Assembly: GCA_000151295.1 (NCBI GenBank)
Contig: GG745340.1
Span: forward strand, 303,743-367,742
Direction of reading: 5' to 3'
Source: Allomyces macrogynus ATCC 38327
Lineage: Eukaryota; Blastocladiomycota; Blastocladiomycetes; Blastocladiales; Blastocladiaceae
DNA: 64,000 bases
The number at the start of each line of letters is the position of its first letter. The first letter of the stretch is position 1. Below are positions 1-10,872 of this stretch, piece after piece. The notes beneath the pieces are model-generated. The model was given only the letters and a program-made list of their open reading frames with translations, was not told where the DNA came from and searched no databases. The position numbers were made by a program, and so were the translations under genes.

Positions 1-3000
1 GGGACGGTGTTATGGATCGGGTTCCAGAACGGCGACGTCTGGGCGGTCGACGTCCTGGGCAAGTACCGGCCCGCGCCCGCTGTGGAACTCGCTGCGTACA
101 CGTCCGCAGTCGTACACGCGCCGACGGACAGGCGTGGGGCGCCACTGCCCCGGTGGTCCTCGAGCGACGCAAAGTCTCGGTGCGCGGGAAACGCATCGTG
201 CACATTTTGCCGTACCGGTGGCAAATGTGGGTCATTGACGAGGACAACGTCTTCAGCGTCTTCGAGAACCCCGTCTACTCGGCGATCCTCCCCGCTAACG
301 GACAGCCGCCCTCCGCGACCGTTGCGGACTTGCCGCTTATGCGCGCGCCATTCGCCGTCGCGCCGCCGTACCTGTCGCTCGACGCGAAAACCGTCGCGTC
401 GTTCCGGTTCTCCCCAATCACGCCCGTCGCTACCACCGCGCTCGCCGCCGCCGCGCCGACACTCGTTACCTCGGGCATTGCCGCGACCGCTCTCGCCACC
501 GACCCGACCGATGTGCCCGCCACCGGTGCCGCGCCGTCGTCAACAACGACCGCCGCCGCGAACCCGGACGACGCTGATGCTCCCTCCATGGTGACGATGA
601 CCTGGGGCGCGATTCCGTACCTGTGGATCGCGCACGCAAAGTACGCGCGCGTGATTGATGTGTTTAATCCGACCATGCATGCTGCGCACCCGTTTGTTGT
701 TGGCGCTGTGCACGTGCCGCACGGAGTCGGGAATATCTCATGCCTCGCGGCGACGCCGAATGCGGAACCGGTACTCACGGGTCCCCGCCGACGACGCCGC
801 CGCTCGGGATGCGGTCGCCCCGCGCGCGGTCGGCGTCGGGCGCGACGCCGCCGAGGCCAGGGGCACTGACGCCGCCAGAGGCTGGGGCGGGGCATCGGAG
901 GGGGAGGTCGTTGGGGACGGGGATGTTGCTCGCCGGCCTGGGGGACTCGTCCGGGTCGCTCGACGCGACTCCGCCGCCGGTGCCGATGCCGGCGCAGCAG
1001 CAGCAGGACTGGGTCCTCACGGGCCACGACGACGGCAAAGTTGTCGTCTGGGACGTGGCGACACGTACCGCGCGCCAAGTCATCGCCGCGTCGGCGTACC
1101 GGATCACATCGCTCGTTGTTCCGCGGCCCAATTGCGTGTGGGTCGGTCTCGTCACCGGTAAAGTCCTCGTCTACCAGATCCGCGCCTCCGACAGCGCCTG
1201 GATCCTCGTCAAGGAATTCCATGCGGCCGACAAAGGCAAAGTCACGCGGCTCGTCCCGCACACAAGGCTGCACCAGGACTGGATCGCGTATGCAAGGACG
1301 GCGGCCGCACTCGCACCCGTGCACCAGGTCGCGGCCGTCGCGGCGTGGTCCGACGGGTCCGTGGTCACGCTGTTGGACGCGGACTTGCTCGACGACTGGG
1401 TCGGCGCGCAAATGAAACGCCGCGAGCCGCTGTTCGCCGAGTACACCGACCTCTCGGTCCTCGTCTGCTCCTGGAACCTCGACGCCTCGGCACCACGCGA
1501 CATCACCGCCCAGGCCCCCGGCGTCCTCGCTGATTTCGGTGGGTCCCGCGCTGCGCCCGTCCCACTGCCGAGGTCCCGCGGCGCGTCCGCCGACGAGTTG
1601 CCGCCCTCGCCCGCGGCACGCGCACAGAGTATGGCGGCGGCGCCAATGGCCCGGCTCGAGGATTGGGTCGGGCAGGCGAAACAGCGGACGGGACGCGCGC
1701 CGGACGTGATTGTGGTCGGGTTCCAGGAGACGGTCAACCTCGAGGATAAGAAGAAGCAGGCGCGGACTTTCTTGACGTACAAGAAGGCCAAGACGCCGAC
1801 GGCGACCGCGCACGAGAAACAGCACCGGATGTGGACGGATGCGGTGACCGACGCGGTGCGCGCTGCGCATGCCGGCGGAGGTGGGGGTGGGTGGCCCGAG
1901 ACGTACGCTGATGGGCGCGACGAGTACAAGCTCGTCGTGACGCAGTTCATGGTCGGGCTCGCACTGCTCGCGTACGTCCGTGTGGATGTGGCCAGTAGCG
2001 CGCGGCTGGATTTGGTCGAGGCGCACGACGTCAAGACGGGCATGGGCGGGTACCACGGGAACAAGGGCGCGCTCGTTGCGCGACTGTGCATTGACGACGC
2101 GTCGTTGTGTTTTGTCGTTGCGCATCTCGCCGCGGGCCAGGACGATCTCTCGGCTCGGAACAAGAACGCGCACGCAATTTTGGATTCGACCAGGTTCAAC
2201 AAGACCGGCGATAAGTTTGTTTATGCGGCCGACGGGCGGTACATTGCCGACCACCACCATGTCTGGTTCCTCGGGGATTTGAATTACCGCATCGACACGG
2301 ATCGCGCACGGCTCGTCGCCCAGATTGACCAGGCACGGCTCGCACAGGGCGGGCCCGGCGCACGGCCGCTCGAGGCCGATCCAGACTTCCTGGCCGGATT
2401 GTCGAGCGGAACCCCCGCGGCGGTCGCGCGCGCGCATGCGGCGGCCACGTCGCGGTGGCAAGATATTTGGGCGGCTGACCAGTTGGTCAAGATGCGGCGA
2501 TCGCGGCACCCGGCATTCGCGCTCGCTGGATTCGCCGAGGGTCCGCTCGCGTTTGTTCCGACTTACAAGTACGATACGGGCGTGAACGCGGATATTTGGG
2601 ACTCGTCCGAGAAGCAGCGCGCGCCCGCATGGTGCGACCGGATCCTGTTCATGTCGCAAGTCGCGGCGCGGCCCGCGTCGGCCGAGGCCGAGACCGAAGA
2701 GAACGAGTGGTGGGCGTCGACCGATTCGCTTGTTGAGACCCTCCCGGTCACGCCGCCCGACGACCCGGCGTTCCAGACCAACTCGTTCGGGTTCGTGCCC
2801 GTCGTGCCGGATTCGGACCGCGACGCGGCCACCGCGGTCCTCGCGAACCGCGGGATCGTGTGTACCGCGTACGGCCGCATGGAAGCACGGATCTCCGACC
2901 ACCGCCCCATTTTTGGAACCTATCTCGCGCGCGGCAAGCGCGAGGACCCGGGACGACGCGCGCACGTGCGTTCCGCCGTTCTCGCTCGTGCGCGCGCAAG

Positions 3001-3220
3001 GACATTGCATGCGCTCTGGGCGCCGGCGTTCCGTGGCCGCGCGCGGCATCTCGGGTTCCGGCCCGAGATCGTGGAGCGCGCGATCGCCCGCGCGACGGCC
3101 GAGTTTGCGAATGTCGGATTGGGCGCGGACCCGGACGCGACGCTCGACGCGGCGTGGGACGCGATGTGGGTCGAGCAGGCACGCGCGGTGTGCGTGGAGC
3201 AGGGCGCGTGGACGGCGTAG
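1..3220 (+). CDS. WD40 plus inositol polyphosphate 5-phosphatase (5' partial)
   Basis: The protein has a C-terminal phosphoinositide/inositol polyphosphate 5-phosphatase (IPPc) domain, coded from about 1450 to 2930, behind WD40-like blades. It should remove the 5-phosphate from phosphoinositides or soluble inositol phosphates at membranes. Visible family motifs are VCSWNLDAS, VVGFQETVNLED, GYHGNKGALV, VWFLGDLNYRID, RAPAWCDRIL and ISDHRPIFGTY, which carry the Mg-binding and catalytic Asn, Glu, Asp and His. A WD-type blade (GHDDGKVVVWDV) starts near 1022. The long frame is open from 740 to the TAG at 3218. More WD-like sequence lies upstream in other frames: about 1-100 in one (LWIGFQNGDVWAVDV) and about 100-780 in another (WVIDEDNVFSVFE). 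Joining them needs two one-base shifts, near 100-180 and near 780, or undetected introns; a GT at 771 joined to an AG at 1006 would also keep frame. The start lies outside the window. The catalytic call is firm; the N-terminal structure is not. Confidence 0.85.
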
Positions 3221-4390
3221 GCTGAGATATCGGTATTCCATTTTTTTTATGCGACGGTTTGTTTGCTGGTTTGCGCCGGTTGGAGATCGCTTGCACACCG
3301 AATTCTTGGCACCATTTTGGACCCTGGGAGGGGCTTGGCGTTTCATTTTTGGGATTTGAATGGGAACGTGCACATTTTCCATCACTTTCGTTGCGGGTGA
3401 GAAGCGGACTAGCAACCACACACCGGCACGATGGGGAACCGCTGACGGGCGCGGCATGAGCTGTGATGGTCAATGTCGCGCGCGCGACTAGATCTGTGGT
3501 TTGGCTGCAGCGCGGCATCGTGTTCCAGGAAAGGATGGGTATCCTGTTGCCAAGCTGGCGAAAGTTGGTGAACACCGCAAGTCACGTAGGAAGGGCACTG
3601 AACGTGGGATTGACCCCCCCTCCCCCCCTTGTCGCATCCCTTGGAAGGTGGAGTGCGCGCGTCCTAATCAATGCTTGAGTCAATTCGACCCAGGTTCGAT
3701 CCTGGAGGATCATAACTATTGCCCACGCAAGCGTTAATCTTGCGAACGATGCTATTCGGTTTCGAGTCTCTTTTCTTTCCAACGTCGTTCCACACTTTTT
3801 GGAGCGTTCAAGCGCTTTCTCTTTGCTCAATTTGTTCAAAATCTATGTTTCCAGTGTACAGTCTGGCCACCCCATGCACATCAAGCAACCCAGTCACCCC
3901 CAGCAGTTGCGGTTCCAAAAGGGAATAATGCTCGAGCTCAAGACGCGGGTGGGGATGTGTTCGCCGCTGTGATGGAATGGAGCGTGGGTATTGTGAATAG
4001 AGGGCTTATTGAGCATCCTTCGTGTCCTTTTTTGTGAAACGGCAGAATTTATTCTGGCGATCCGAGCCCATGATGGCAGCCCATCCATTGGTAGGGGCGT
4101 TCCTGTCCATGATCCATGAAGCCGGACTGAGCGAAAGTTGTACTGAGAGTGTGAGAAAGGTGCGGCGTCTTGTCACTGAATCGCTGTGTGCCCTTGATGC
4201 GCGCACATTGCTCCACTGCCTGGGCCATGTGTGGCGATGCAGCACTTTCGACTCACCCCTCAAACATGCTTTCAAAAGCTGCCTTACCCGCTGCTGTGAT
4301 CACAATCACATCGTTGCACTTGTCCACTGCCTCGCTTGCCCAGCTTGTCTCGCTCACCCAACAACATCCACCCGACGAGTCAAGATCAGC
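3221..4390. other. intergenic, no supported gene
   Basis: No reading frame here shows recognisable family sequence. A frame upstream of the DUF4246 start stays open from about 4022 but reads as non-conserved sequence. A tRNA T-arm look-alike near 3690 is not supported by an acceptor stem. Confidence 0.6.
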
Positions 4391-6130
4391 ATGGCGACCA
4401 CGCAAGTTGATATGAGCACACTCCTGCCCTTCGCCACCCGCAGCGAGTACAGTGGCGACGACGGACACTTGTACTTGTCGCGCACGCGCCACGAGCAGCG
4501 CATGTGCCAGCTCCTGAACGCCGTCCGCGACAAGCCAGACTGGGCACGCAAGTGGCGCACTGAGGAAATCCGAGCCAAGTGGACCGTTGAACTACGCGCG
4601 CTCGCTCAGCAAGGCAACTGGACCGTGGGCGCGATTCTGGCGCGTCGACCAGAAGGCGCGCGGTGGTGGAGCGCTGGTCGTTTGGATGAGATTCCGCTCG
4701 GGCCCATGGGCGATGCGAATTTCCAAGCGGTGCTCAATGAACTCGATTTCCAGGCCGAGCATGTCGCAGATGCGGCTGGGCCCGACAATGTTTTTGCGCA
4801 GGATGATGCAGTGGACGAGAACGTGCGGGCGACGCTCGCCCAGCTTGTCGCGGACCAGCTCGAAAATGTGCCCGCTGCGCGCCTGGACTGGCACCCTCGC
4901 TCCAACAACCAAGTGCTCGACCTTGTCCACCCGTCGCTCTACCCGCTCGTGTACGGTCGCACTCGCATTCTCAAGAGCGCCATGGACAAGCTCGACGATT
5001 GGAGCCAGTTCCTGGGCCAGGGCGAGCCGCTGCGGAAACCGGCCGGGGTCATGCATGCCGCGTCGAATCTTGGATACTCGTCGGGCGCGTTCACGTCTGA
5101 CCGATTCCAGTGGCTGCCGTCGGTTTTCCATGTCGCAGCTGATGGCGCGGTCACGATTGGCTCGTACATCAACAACTTGCGCCCGGACATGCACGGCGCG
5201 CTGTATCCGCTACTCGCCCGCGTCTTTGAAGCCGCGCTGCCGCTGCTCGAGAACGTGGTGAGCCGCATCCAGGCCCCGGTCCCGCTGCGCATCGAGCCAG
5301 ACCCGTACAGCTGGTATGGCGAAGGGCCGCACTGGAGCGACCGCGAGGCGCGTGATGCGTGGTACAATACGCGAATGCCGGCGATTCCGAACCCACCCGA
5401 GCGTTTCGACCAGCACAGTGCGATCGTGCCGCCGTTTTCGCTGCGCGACCGCTCGCTCAAGGTCATCACCAAGCTCGCCAATATCCAGCTGTCACCCGCC
5501 AACCCAAAGTACCCGGGCGGCTCGTGGCACATTGAGGGCATGCTCAACGAGTCGATAATCGCCACGGCCATCTATTATTGGGATGTCGAGAACATCACCG
5601 AGTCCAAGCTCCAGTTCCGCTCGGGCGTGCAGGCCCCCACCTACGAACAGTCGGACGATCGCGGGATTCAGTACGCCTACGCCCTCTACAACAACGGCCC
5701 GCTCGTGCAGAACCGCGGCTTCATTACGGCGCGGCAAGGCCGGCTCGTCGCATTCCCGAACCTCTACCAGCATCAAGTTGCGCCGTTTGAACTGGCCGAC
5801 CCGACGCGTTCGGGGCACCGCAAGATCATTGCGTTCTTTCTCGTCGACCCGATCTCGCCGCTGGGCCAGGAGGTGGTGACGACGGCCCAGGTGCCGCCGC
5901 AGCAAGCCGAGTGGATCGCGGATGTGTGGGCGCAGGACCCGACGTTCCCGCTGACTGAGAAATTGCCGCGCGAAGTGCTCGACATGATCGTGGAGAAGAT
6001 GGACGTGACCATGACACGCAAAGAGGCCATGGCGCTGCGGCTCGAGTTGATGGATGAGCGCACCGATTTTGTGACGCAGAACGATGTGTCGGTGTTTGGA
6101 GGCGCGCAATTCTCGCTGTGCGAGCATTAA
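4391..6130 (+). CDS. DUF4246 family protein, probable 2-oxoglutarate/Fe(II)-type fold
   Basis: A single-exon protein of 579 residues. It matches the fungal DUF4246 family, whose members are large, mostly uncharacterised cytosolic proteins with a putative iron-binding oxygenase-like C-terminal half. Diagnostic stretches are KPDWARKW followed by IRAKWTVE near the N-terminus, SNLGYSSGAFTSDRFQWLPS in the middle, and PGGSWHIEGMLNESIIATAI near residue 380, where the His and Glu are candidate metal ligands. VAFPNLYQHQVAPFELAD and HRKIIAFFLVDP, near the C-terminus, supply a possible second His. I chose the ATG at 4391 because family similarity begins just after it. The same frame stays open upstream to about 4022 with other ATGs, so a longer N-terminus cannot be excluded. 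The oxygenase activity is an inference from the HxE and distal His pattern, not shown. Confidence 0.85.
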   Translation: MATTQVDMSTLLPFATRSEYSGDDGHLYLSRTRHEQRMCQLLNAVRDKPDWARKWRTEEIRAKWTVELRALAQQGNWTVGAILARRPEGARWWSAGRLDEIPLGPMGDANFQAVLNELDFQAEHVADAAGPDNVFAQDDAVDENVRATLAQLVADQLENVPAARLDWHPRSNNQVLDLVHPSLYPLVYGRTRILKSAMDKLDDWSQFLGQGEPLRKPAGVMHAASNLGYSSGAFTSDRFQWLPSVFHVAADGAVTIGSYINNLRPDMHGALYPLLARVFEAALPLLENVVSRIQAPVPLRIEPDPYSWYGEGPHWSDREARDAWYNTRMPAIPNPPERFDQHSAIVPPFSLRDRSLKVITKLANIQLSPANPKYPGGSWHIEGMLNESIIATAIYYWDVENITESKLQFRSGVQAPTYEQSDDRGIQYAYALYNNGPLVQNRGFITARQGRLVAFPNLYQHQVAPFELADPTRSGHRKIIAFFLVDPISPLGQEVVTTAQVPPQQAEWIADVWAQDPTFPLTEKLPREVLDMIVEKMDVTMTRKEAMALRLELMDERTDFVTQNDVSVFGGAQFSLCEH

Positions 6131-7017
6131 TTGCGGGCTTGAATTCTTTTATTGTGATGGTTCTGTTATAATTCTATTTTGCTTGGCATGAACTGCAGTG
6201 AGTGTCAGAGCTTCAGCAACATGGCCAGGCACACGCTCTGTCAGCTTGCGCTTGGATAAACCAGCTGTTCTCCCCTTTGAATCCCTTCAAAGAGCAGAAT
6301 TCACATTTGCTTGCTCCACGTTTTGGTGGAGACCGGTTTCAAACTATCGCTGGTTGCGCTGCTCTTGCGCGACTCATGTTGACAACAACGAGGGTAGAGT
6401 TCGCTTCATATCGCCATGTCAATCATAAAGTATCAACAACTCGCCCAAACGGCGGGCGACAGTGAAAACAGAGATTTTACGGGAATAGAGACCACCTCCA
6501 CTCAGAATTTCGGCATGCTTGTCGCGCTTTCATAAAATGCATGCGCTCCAGAGCCGCTAGTAGTCGTGGTTTGGATGTTGCGTCTGAGCAGACTCTACAC
6601 CGGCAATCGGCTAACACTGCACAAGATGAGTGAGATCAAGGCCATTTGCTGCTCAGTGTGCGCACGTTTGCCGCCTGAGTTGATGGTTCCTCGCACTCTG
6701 AATCGGGCTATGTCCAGCAAGACTGGGCCTTGTAAGACTGCACCACGCGACTCCAGCGCGAATAAGAAGCCAAAAGCTTGAGTTTTGCTCACGGTTTTGT
6801 CAAACATACAGATAACTTTCAGGACACTCTTGCCCATGGTTTGGTCAACTGGAGCATTCACGACCTTGCTTTTCAACGCCGCCACCACATCGAGAACGTC
6901 AACACTGCGGCCAGGGCGCTGCGACCGCCGAAACCCACGAGCTGAATAGACCATCATTCTTGGGTCGAGCCAGTCGCGCGGCCTTCAACCGCACGACGCG
7001 GCTCAACGTGTTGTACT
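6131..7017. other. intergenic, lower GC, nothing supported
   Basis: A minus-strand frame of 120 codons (6595-6957) is open but resembles no family I recognise. Its upstream end abuts the broken gene at 7018-7862, so it could be distal decayed sequence of that gene. Confidence 0.5.
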
Positions 7018-7862
7018 CTAGGAACACCGGCATGGGTGGGATACCCCCCAACGGATCGTACGTGCGTCGAATTGATCGATCGCGCGGAACCCGGTGCGCG
7101 GCACCACGCCGAGCCGCGCAGAGATGGGATTATCAGCCGCAGCGATGCGCTCGTCATGCAAGAGCACCTCGACGAGCGGCGACATCGCGTGCGTGCGGCA
7201 CTAGCGCGCAGGAAATTATCGTGCCGCGCGAGATCGATGCCGGCATCAATGCTACGCGCGACCATGTGCTTGAGCAGCCGCGTGCTCGGAAGGTACACAA
7301 ACACGTCGCGCGTGATTTGGTCGTGGCCCGGGGACATGGCCGCGCCGTCGCGCACGAGGTCCAGGAGCGGGAGCACAAATCGCGCGACGTCGCCGTCGCT
7401 CGGCACGAGGTCGGTCATGCGGTGGAGAAGAAACTTCAGGATCGACTTGCCGCCGTCATGCGCCCAGGACCCGAATTGAGGCGTGTGGTCGAGGAACCAC
7501 TGCATCGCGGCGGGATGCTCGATGCGGTCAAGCGGCAGGCATGTGGCGAGCGAGGACTGCGCGGCCAACGGGTGCGTGAAAGGCGGGTCGTGGTGCGCGA
7601 GAATGTAGTCGAGCAGGTCGAAGTTGTTACTGTTCAGCGCGTGGCTCACTGCCCAGTGCCAGTCTTGCGCGAACTTCTGCGCGAGTCGCGCAATGAGCTC
7701 CGGGAGCGTGTCCTTGAGGTGCTCAACCAGGTCCTGCGATTGCCAAATTTCCGAGTGGAGAAGGTAGGTCAGTGGTTCGACGTTTTGGAACACCGAGTCG
7801 ACGACGACGAGGTTGAGCGGAGGGACCAGGACCGTGCGTTGTTGCGCACGGGCGAGCGACAT
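7018..7862 (-). pseudogene. ankyrin-like repeat family member A, frame-broken
   Basis: A minus-strand coding region starts at an ATG at 7862 (MSLARAQQRTVLVPPLNLV). It consists of degenerate helical repeats of the form W..A...A.....DLLDYIL..HDPPF. It is clearly paralogous to the region at 47779-49428. Shared blocks include FVLPLLDLVRDGAAMSP here against LILPILEVVRNGVLLSP there, and GIDLARHDNFLR against GVDLLQHDNYLL. After HDNFLR, near 7200, the frame breaks. The continuation THAMSPLVEVLLHDERIAA is in another frame and ends at a TAG at 7018-7020. A G-run near 7050 offers a third frame (GGIPPMPVFLEYNTLSRVV). The breaks could be real decay or sequence error. The function is unknown; a protein-interaction scaffold is only a guess from the repeat character. 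This copy lacks the long N-terminal half seen in the second one. Confidence 0.55.
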
Positions 7863-8424
7863 GGGGTTGCCGAGCGAATTCACCGGTTGAATCCGCCGTT
7901 ATTGACACGGTGATAATTGCGCAGGTCATCAGCATTCATCTTGAGAGTTGGCGGGAGGAAAGAGAGAGAGAGACAATCGACGGAGATGTGAGGGGTCACA
8001 TAGCAGCACGCCTGGCAAACTGTATTCAAGCCGGGTTCACGTCGTGTGCATCACACACTCGAGATTGCGGGCAAGCGAATACACACGCTGTCAAACAGCA
8101 AACAAATTGACCTCCCACTCTTCCTCACAATTTATTCTTGATATGAATCTGTACTCGGTCTCTTTTTCCGGCCAGGCGACGCTAGGCACTGAGATGGATG
8201 TTACCGTAGACTGGTCGGCACTCAAACGATCATCCGGCCCAACACATGCTCCACGTCTCATATGGCAATAATTCAAGTTGGAGAAAAAAAAAGGATTATT
8301 CAAGATTAGGTATGGATATCCCAGGGCAAGTCGAGGCCAACGAAAAACGACATCGACCCGAGTTGGGCGCTGTGTAAACCAATGCAAGCAAGATCGCCAT
8401 CAGAGGTTCATCATCCTCTTCGCA
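7863..8424. other. intergenic between two minus-strand genes
   Basis: It contains a short purine run (GA repeats near 7965-7974) and no convincing coding frame. It should hold the promoter of the broken gene at 7018-7862 and the 3' end of the gene ending at 8425. Confidence 0.5.
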
Positions 8425-10440
8425 TCACGCAGCCTGTGCCCGCGCGCGCAACCGTTGCGCTGAATCGCGTGCAGCCGTCGCGCCATTATGCATGGACCGT
8501 TGCGCTGCATCGCGCACGGCCGTCGCGCCGCCCTGCATGGCCTTGCGCGCCTTGGCAACAACACGCGCAAGTTGGCTGCGCGGGAACCGTTCCCTGATGC
8601 GCTCTGCGACCAGCTCCAGTGCGGCCAGGCATCGGCTCCATGGGGTCGGAAAGCTGTCGCGATCAGCGGCCGGAGTAGGCCGCGGTCCGAGCGGAGTGTG
8701 GTCTTTGCGTGCAGGTGGACCGTCGGGAACATTGACGAGTGTCGTGTCCGTCGGGTACCGCGTCGGCAGGGGCGGTGACGGGTCGGCGACGAGGTCGGTA
8801 TTTGGAAGGGGCGTGGCCACGCTGTGCCCGAGGTCTTGCAGGGCCTGCTCCATGAGCCGGCTGAAGTCGGCGCCAAGATCCTAATCATAGTTGCGTCAGC
8901 GAAAAAGTTGACAGACAGCCAAAGCACGTCGTTGCGGGGTAAGGACAGACGTACCAGACCGATAATGGTTGGCGACACGTCCCACGCGAGCGGCTCGCCG
9001 TACGCGCTGCGCCGATGCTCGCCCTGGGCTGCTCGGAATGGGCCCTGCACCGTGCGGCGGTGCGGCGTTGCCGTCGTGGCATGCGGGTTCGGGAGTGTTG
9101 CTGCCGGAAACGGCCCGCGCGCGAGCGGCGGCGAATCCAACCCGGTCCATGTCGCTGGTGTTCCGACGATGGGGGACTCCCACGCAGTCGCAGCCGGTAG
9201 CAAACGCGAATCAAGACCGCCGATTTCTGAGTTGGGCGGCGGCGGCGGGAACAGGTCCGGGTCGACGTGGAGCGGCACGAGAATCGGGATGGCGGAGAGA
9301 AGCGTGCGCTCAAGATCGCTGGATGGCACCGGAGAGGCCGTGGGCGGCGTCAAGCGCACTGATTCGAGGGTTGACTACATAGAGACCATGGTCGACCGGT
9401 CAGTCCGTGCTAAAGAAGTCGGATTTGCTCTGCACCCTCCACGGAAATACGTCGGTACCTCGATTCGGCTCCCGCCGCCGAGGTGGCCCAAGTGGCTGCC
9501 GTCGCTCAGGACCGACGGCGGCAGCGGCACCTCGTGTGGGTGGGCGGGCGCGCGGATGGAGCGTGACTCGGCAGTGCGGAAGCTCTAGGCCCACGCCCAC
9601 CGATTCACATCTCCGTCAGCAATGGTCTCACTATCACTTCCGCCAGCAGGTCAGTGCAAACCGTATCGGCCGTGCCGGTATTGGACGTGTCCTGCTGCTG
9701 CGTCTGCGGCCCCTCAGCGGTGCTGGACAAAGCTTGCGGCTCAATGACGTTGCCCAGCATCGGCAACGTCGCGTGCGAATGGACTTGGCTGCGGGCGCCG
9801 TTGTCGAGCGTGCCACCCGGATCCGTGCCACCGGTCCCAGCACCCGTCTCTTGGCCCCCAGTCGCGGGCCGAGGCAGCGGCCGGGTCAGACTGGCGTGGC
9901 GCGGCGGGAATGGACTCGCGCTCGAGGTCGAAGTCGGCATTGTGTCGGTGGGACGGTTGGCGGGGGGCCAAAATGAAGTCGGGCGAGGGGCGCGCGCCCT
10001 GCCGTCGCGACCAGCCGGTCGAAGCGGGACAGGAGACCCACTAAACCGTTGCCGTTGCTCTTGCCGTCGGCGCGACTCTCGCACGCGCGCAGTCTCGTCA
10101 TGCAGCTGCTCGCAGCAGCAGCCAAGGCCTCAATCACGCGCGCCACAGACAGCCGGGCGCGGCGCGTTCGCGATGCCTTCGTGGTGCACGTCGATGGAGC
10201 CGCGGGCCCAGAACCATCTGCGCGGGCGAGACAAGGACAATCACGCCGCAGCACATGGCTCGGCGCGCGCGGCCTGCGCAGGAGCCATCAGCGGCGGTGT
10301 GTGCGTCATGCGCTTCGGTCATGAATCTCCGTCTTTTTGAAAATATCGGTCCCAGCACGCTCTTGATGCATGTTGCGGGCAAATTGGTCGAGTTCTGCGG
10401 TCATTTCACGATGGCGCGCAGCCGAGCGAACCAGTGTCAT
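8425..10440 (-). CDS. unrecognised multi-exon protein
   Basis: Several minus-strand exons with coding character are joined by good splice signals. Supported pieces are 9584-9459, 9374-8955 and 8880-8425 (stop). Intron 9458-9375 begins GTACCG and ends TGTAG with an ACTGAC branch site. Intron 8954-8881 begins GTACGT and ends ATTAG. Both keep frame, and the second join gives PTIIGLDLGADFSRLMEQAL. An exon upstream, ending near 9632 (GTGAGA donor), reads ALSSTAEGPQTQQQD. A frame further upstream reads ARVIEALAAAASSCMTRL and RFDRLVATAGRAPLARLHFG at about 10140-9970. A plausible first exon starts at the ATG at 10440 (MTLVRSAARHREMTAELDQF). Splicing between 10330 and 9970 is unresolved. The protein is Pro/Ser/Thr-rich with an Ala/Arg/Gln-rich helical C-terminus. 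I recognise no family. Confidence 0.45.
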
Positions 10441-10872
10441 GGTCGAGCCAGGGTTCGATCCCAGGGCCGCAGGAGCGGGTCGGCCAATCGGAGGTGCACG
10501 AGTGGTGATGCGGCGTCCTGTCACACCTGTCGATCAAGAGAACGACCGAGAACACATGGCCGGCGGACGATCAACAGCAGAACCCCTGTCAACAGCCAGT
10601 CCTTGCCGCTGCCGCTGTCGGCCATTTGCTGATCCCTTCACCATCGCAACCATCGCGACCACCGACGCCCAACCGACCACGACAACCGACACGCGGCAAG
10701 TGTGCAACTGCTCGCGGCTGATTTGCGCACGAGGACCGCTCTCCATTCCAGCCCGTTGGCCCGACATTGGTCGATATTGAACGACCTCGATTGCGATTGC
10801 TGCTTCTCGACACTTGGATCGACCAGCAGCCCCTGCGCAACCTCGCCAGCCCGACCGTTTGAACCTGTCGCC
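10441..10872. promoter_or_regulatory. divergent intergenic region upstream of MDJ1
   Basis: This 432-base gap lies between the inferred first exon of the minus-strand orphan and the MDJ1 start codon. It is a candidate shared promoter. I see no specific element I would name. Confidence 0.35.

Noticed and set aside
275..3457. A 1060-codon open frame on the minus strand opposite the 5-phosphatase
   Set aside because: It is the antisense shadow of a GC-rich gene; the plus strand carries conserved catalytic motifs and the minus strand shows none.
3685..3710. tRNA-like GGTTCGATCC box
   Set aside because: The stem pairs but the loop is one base short, and no matching acceptor stem or A box lies at the right distance upstream.
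4022..4390. N-terminal extension of the DUF4246 protein
   Set aside because: The frame is open but the family similarity starts after 4391; kept only as an alternative start.
10446..10470. Second GGTTCGATCC box on the plus strand
   Set aside because: The T stem does not pair and no clover-leaf can be drawn.
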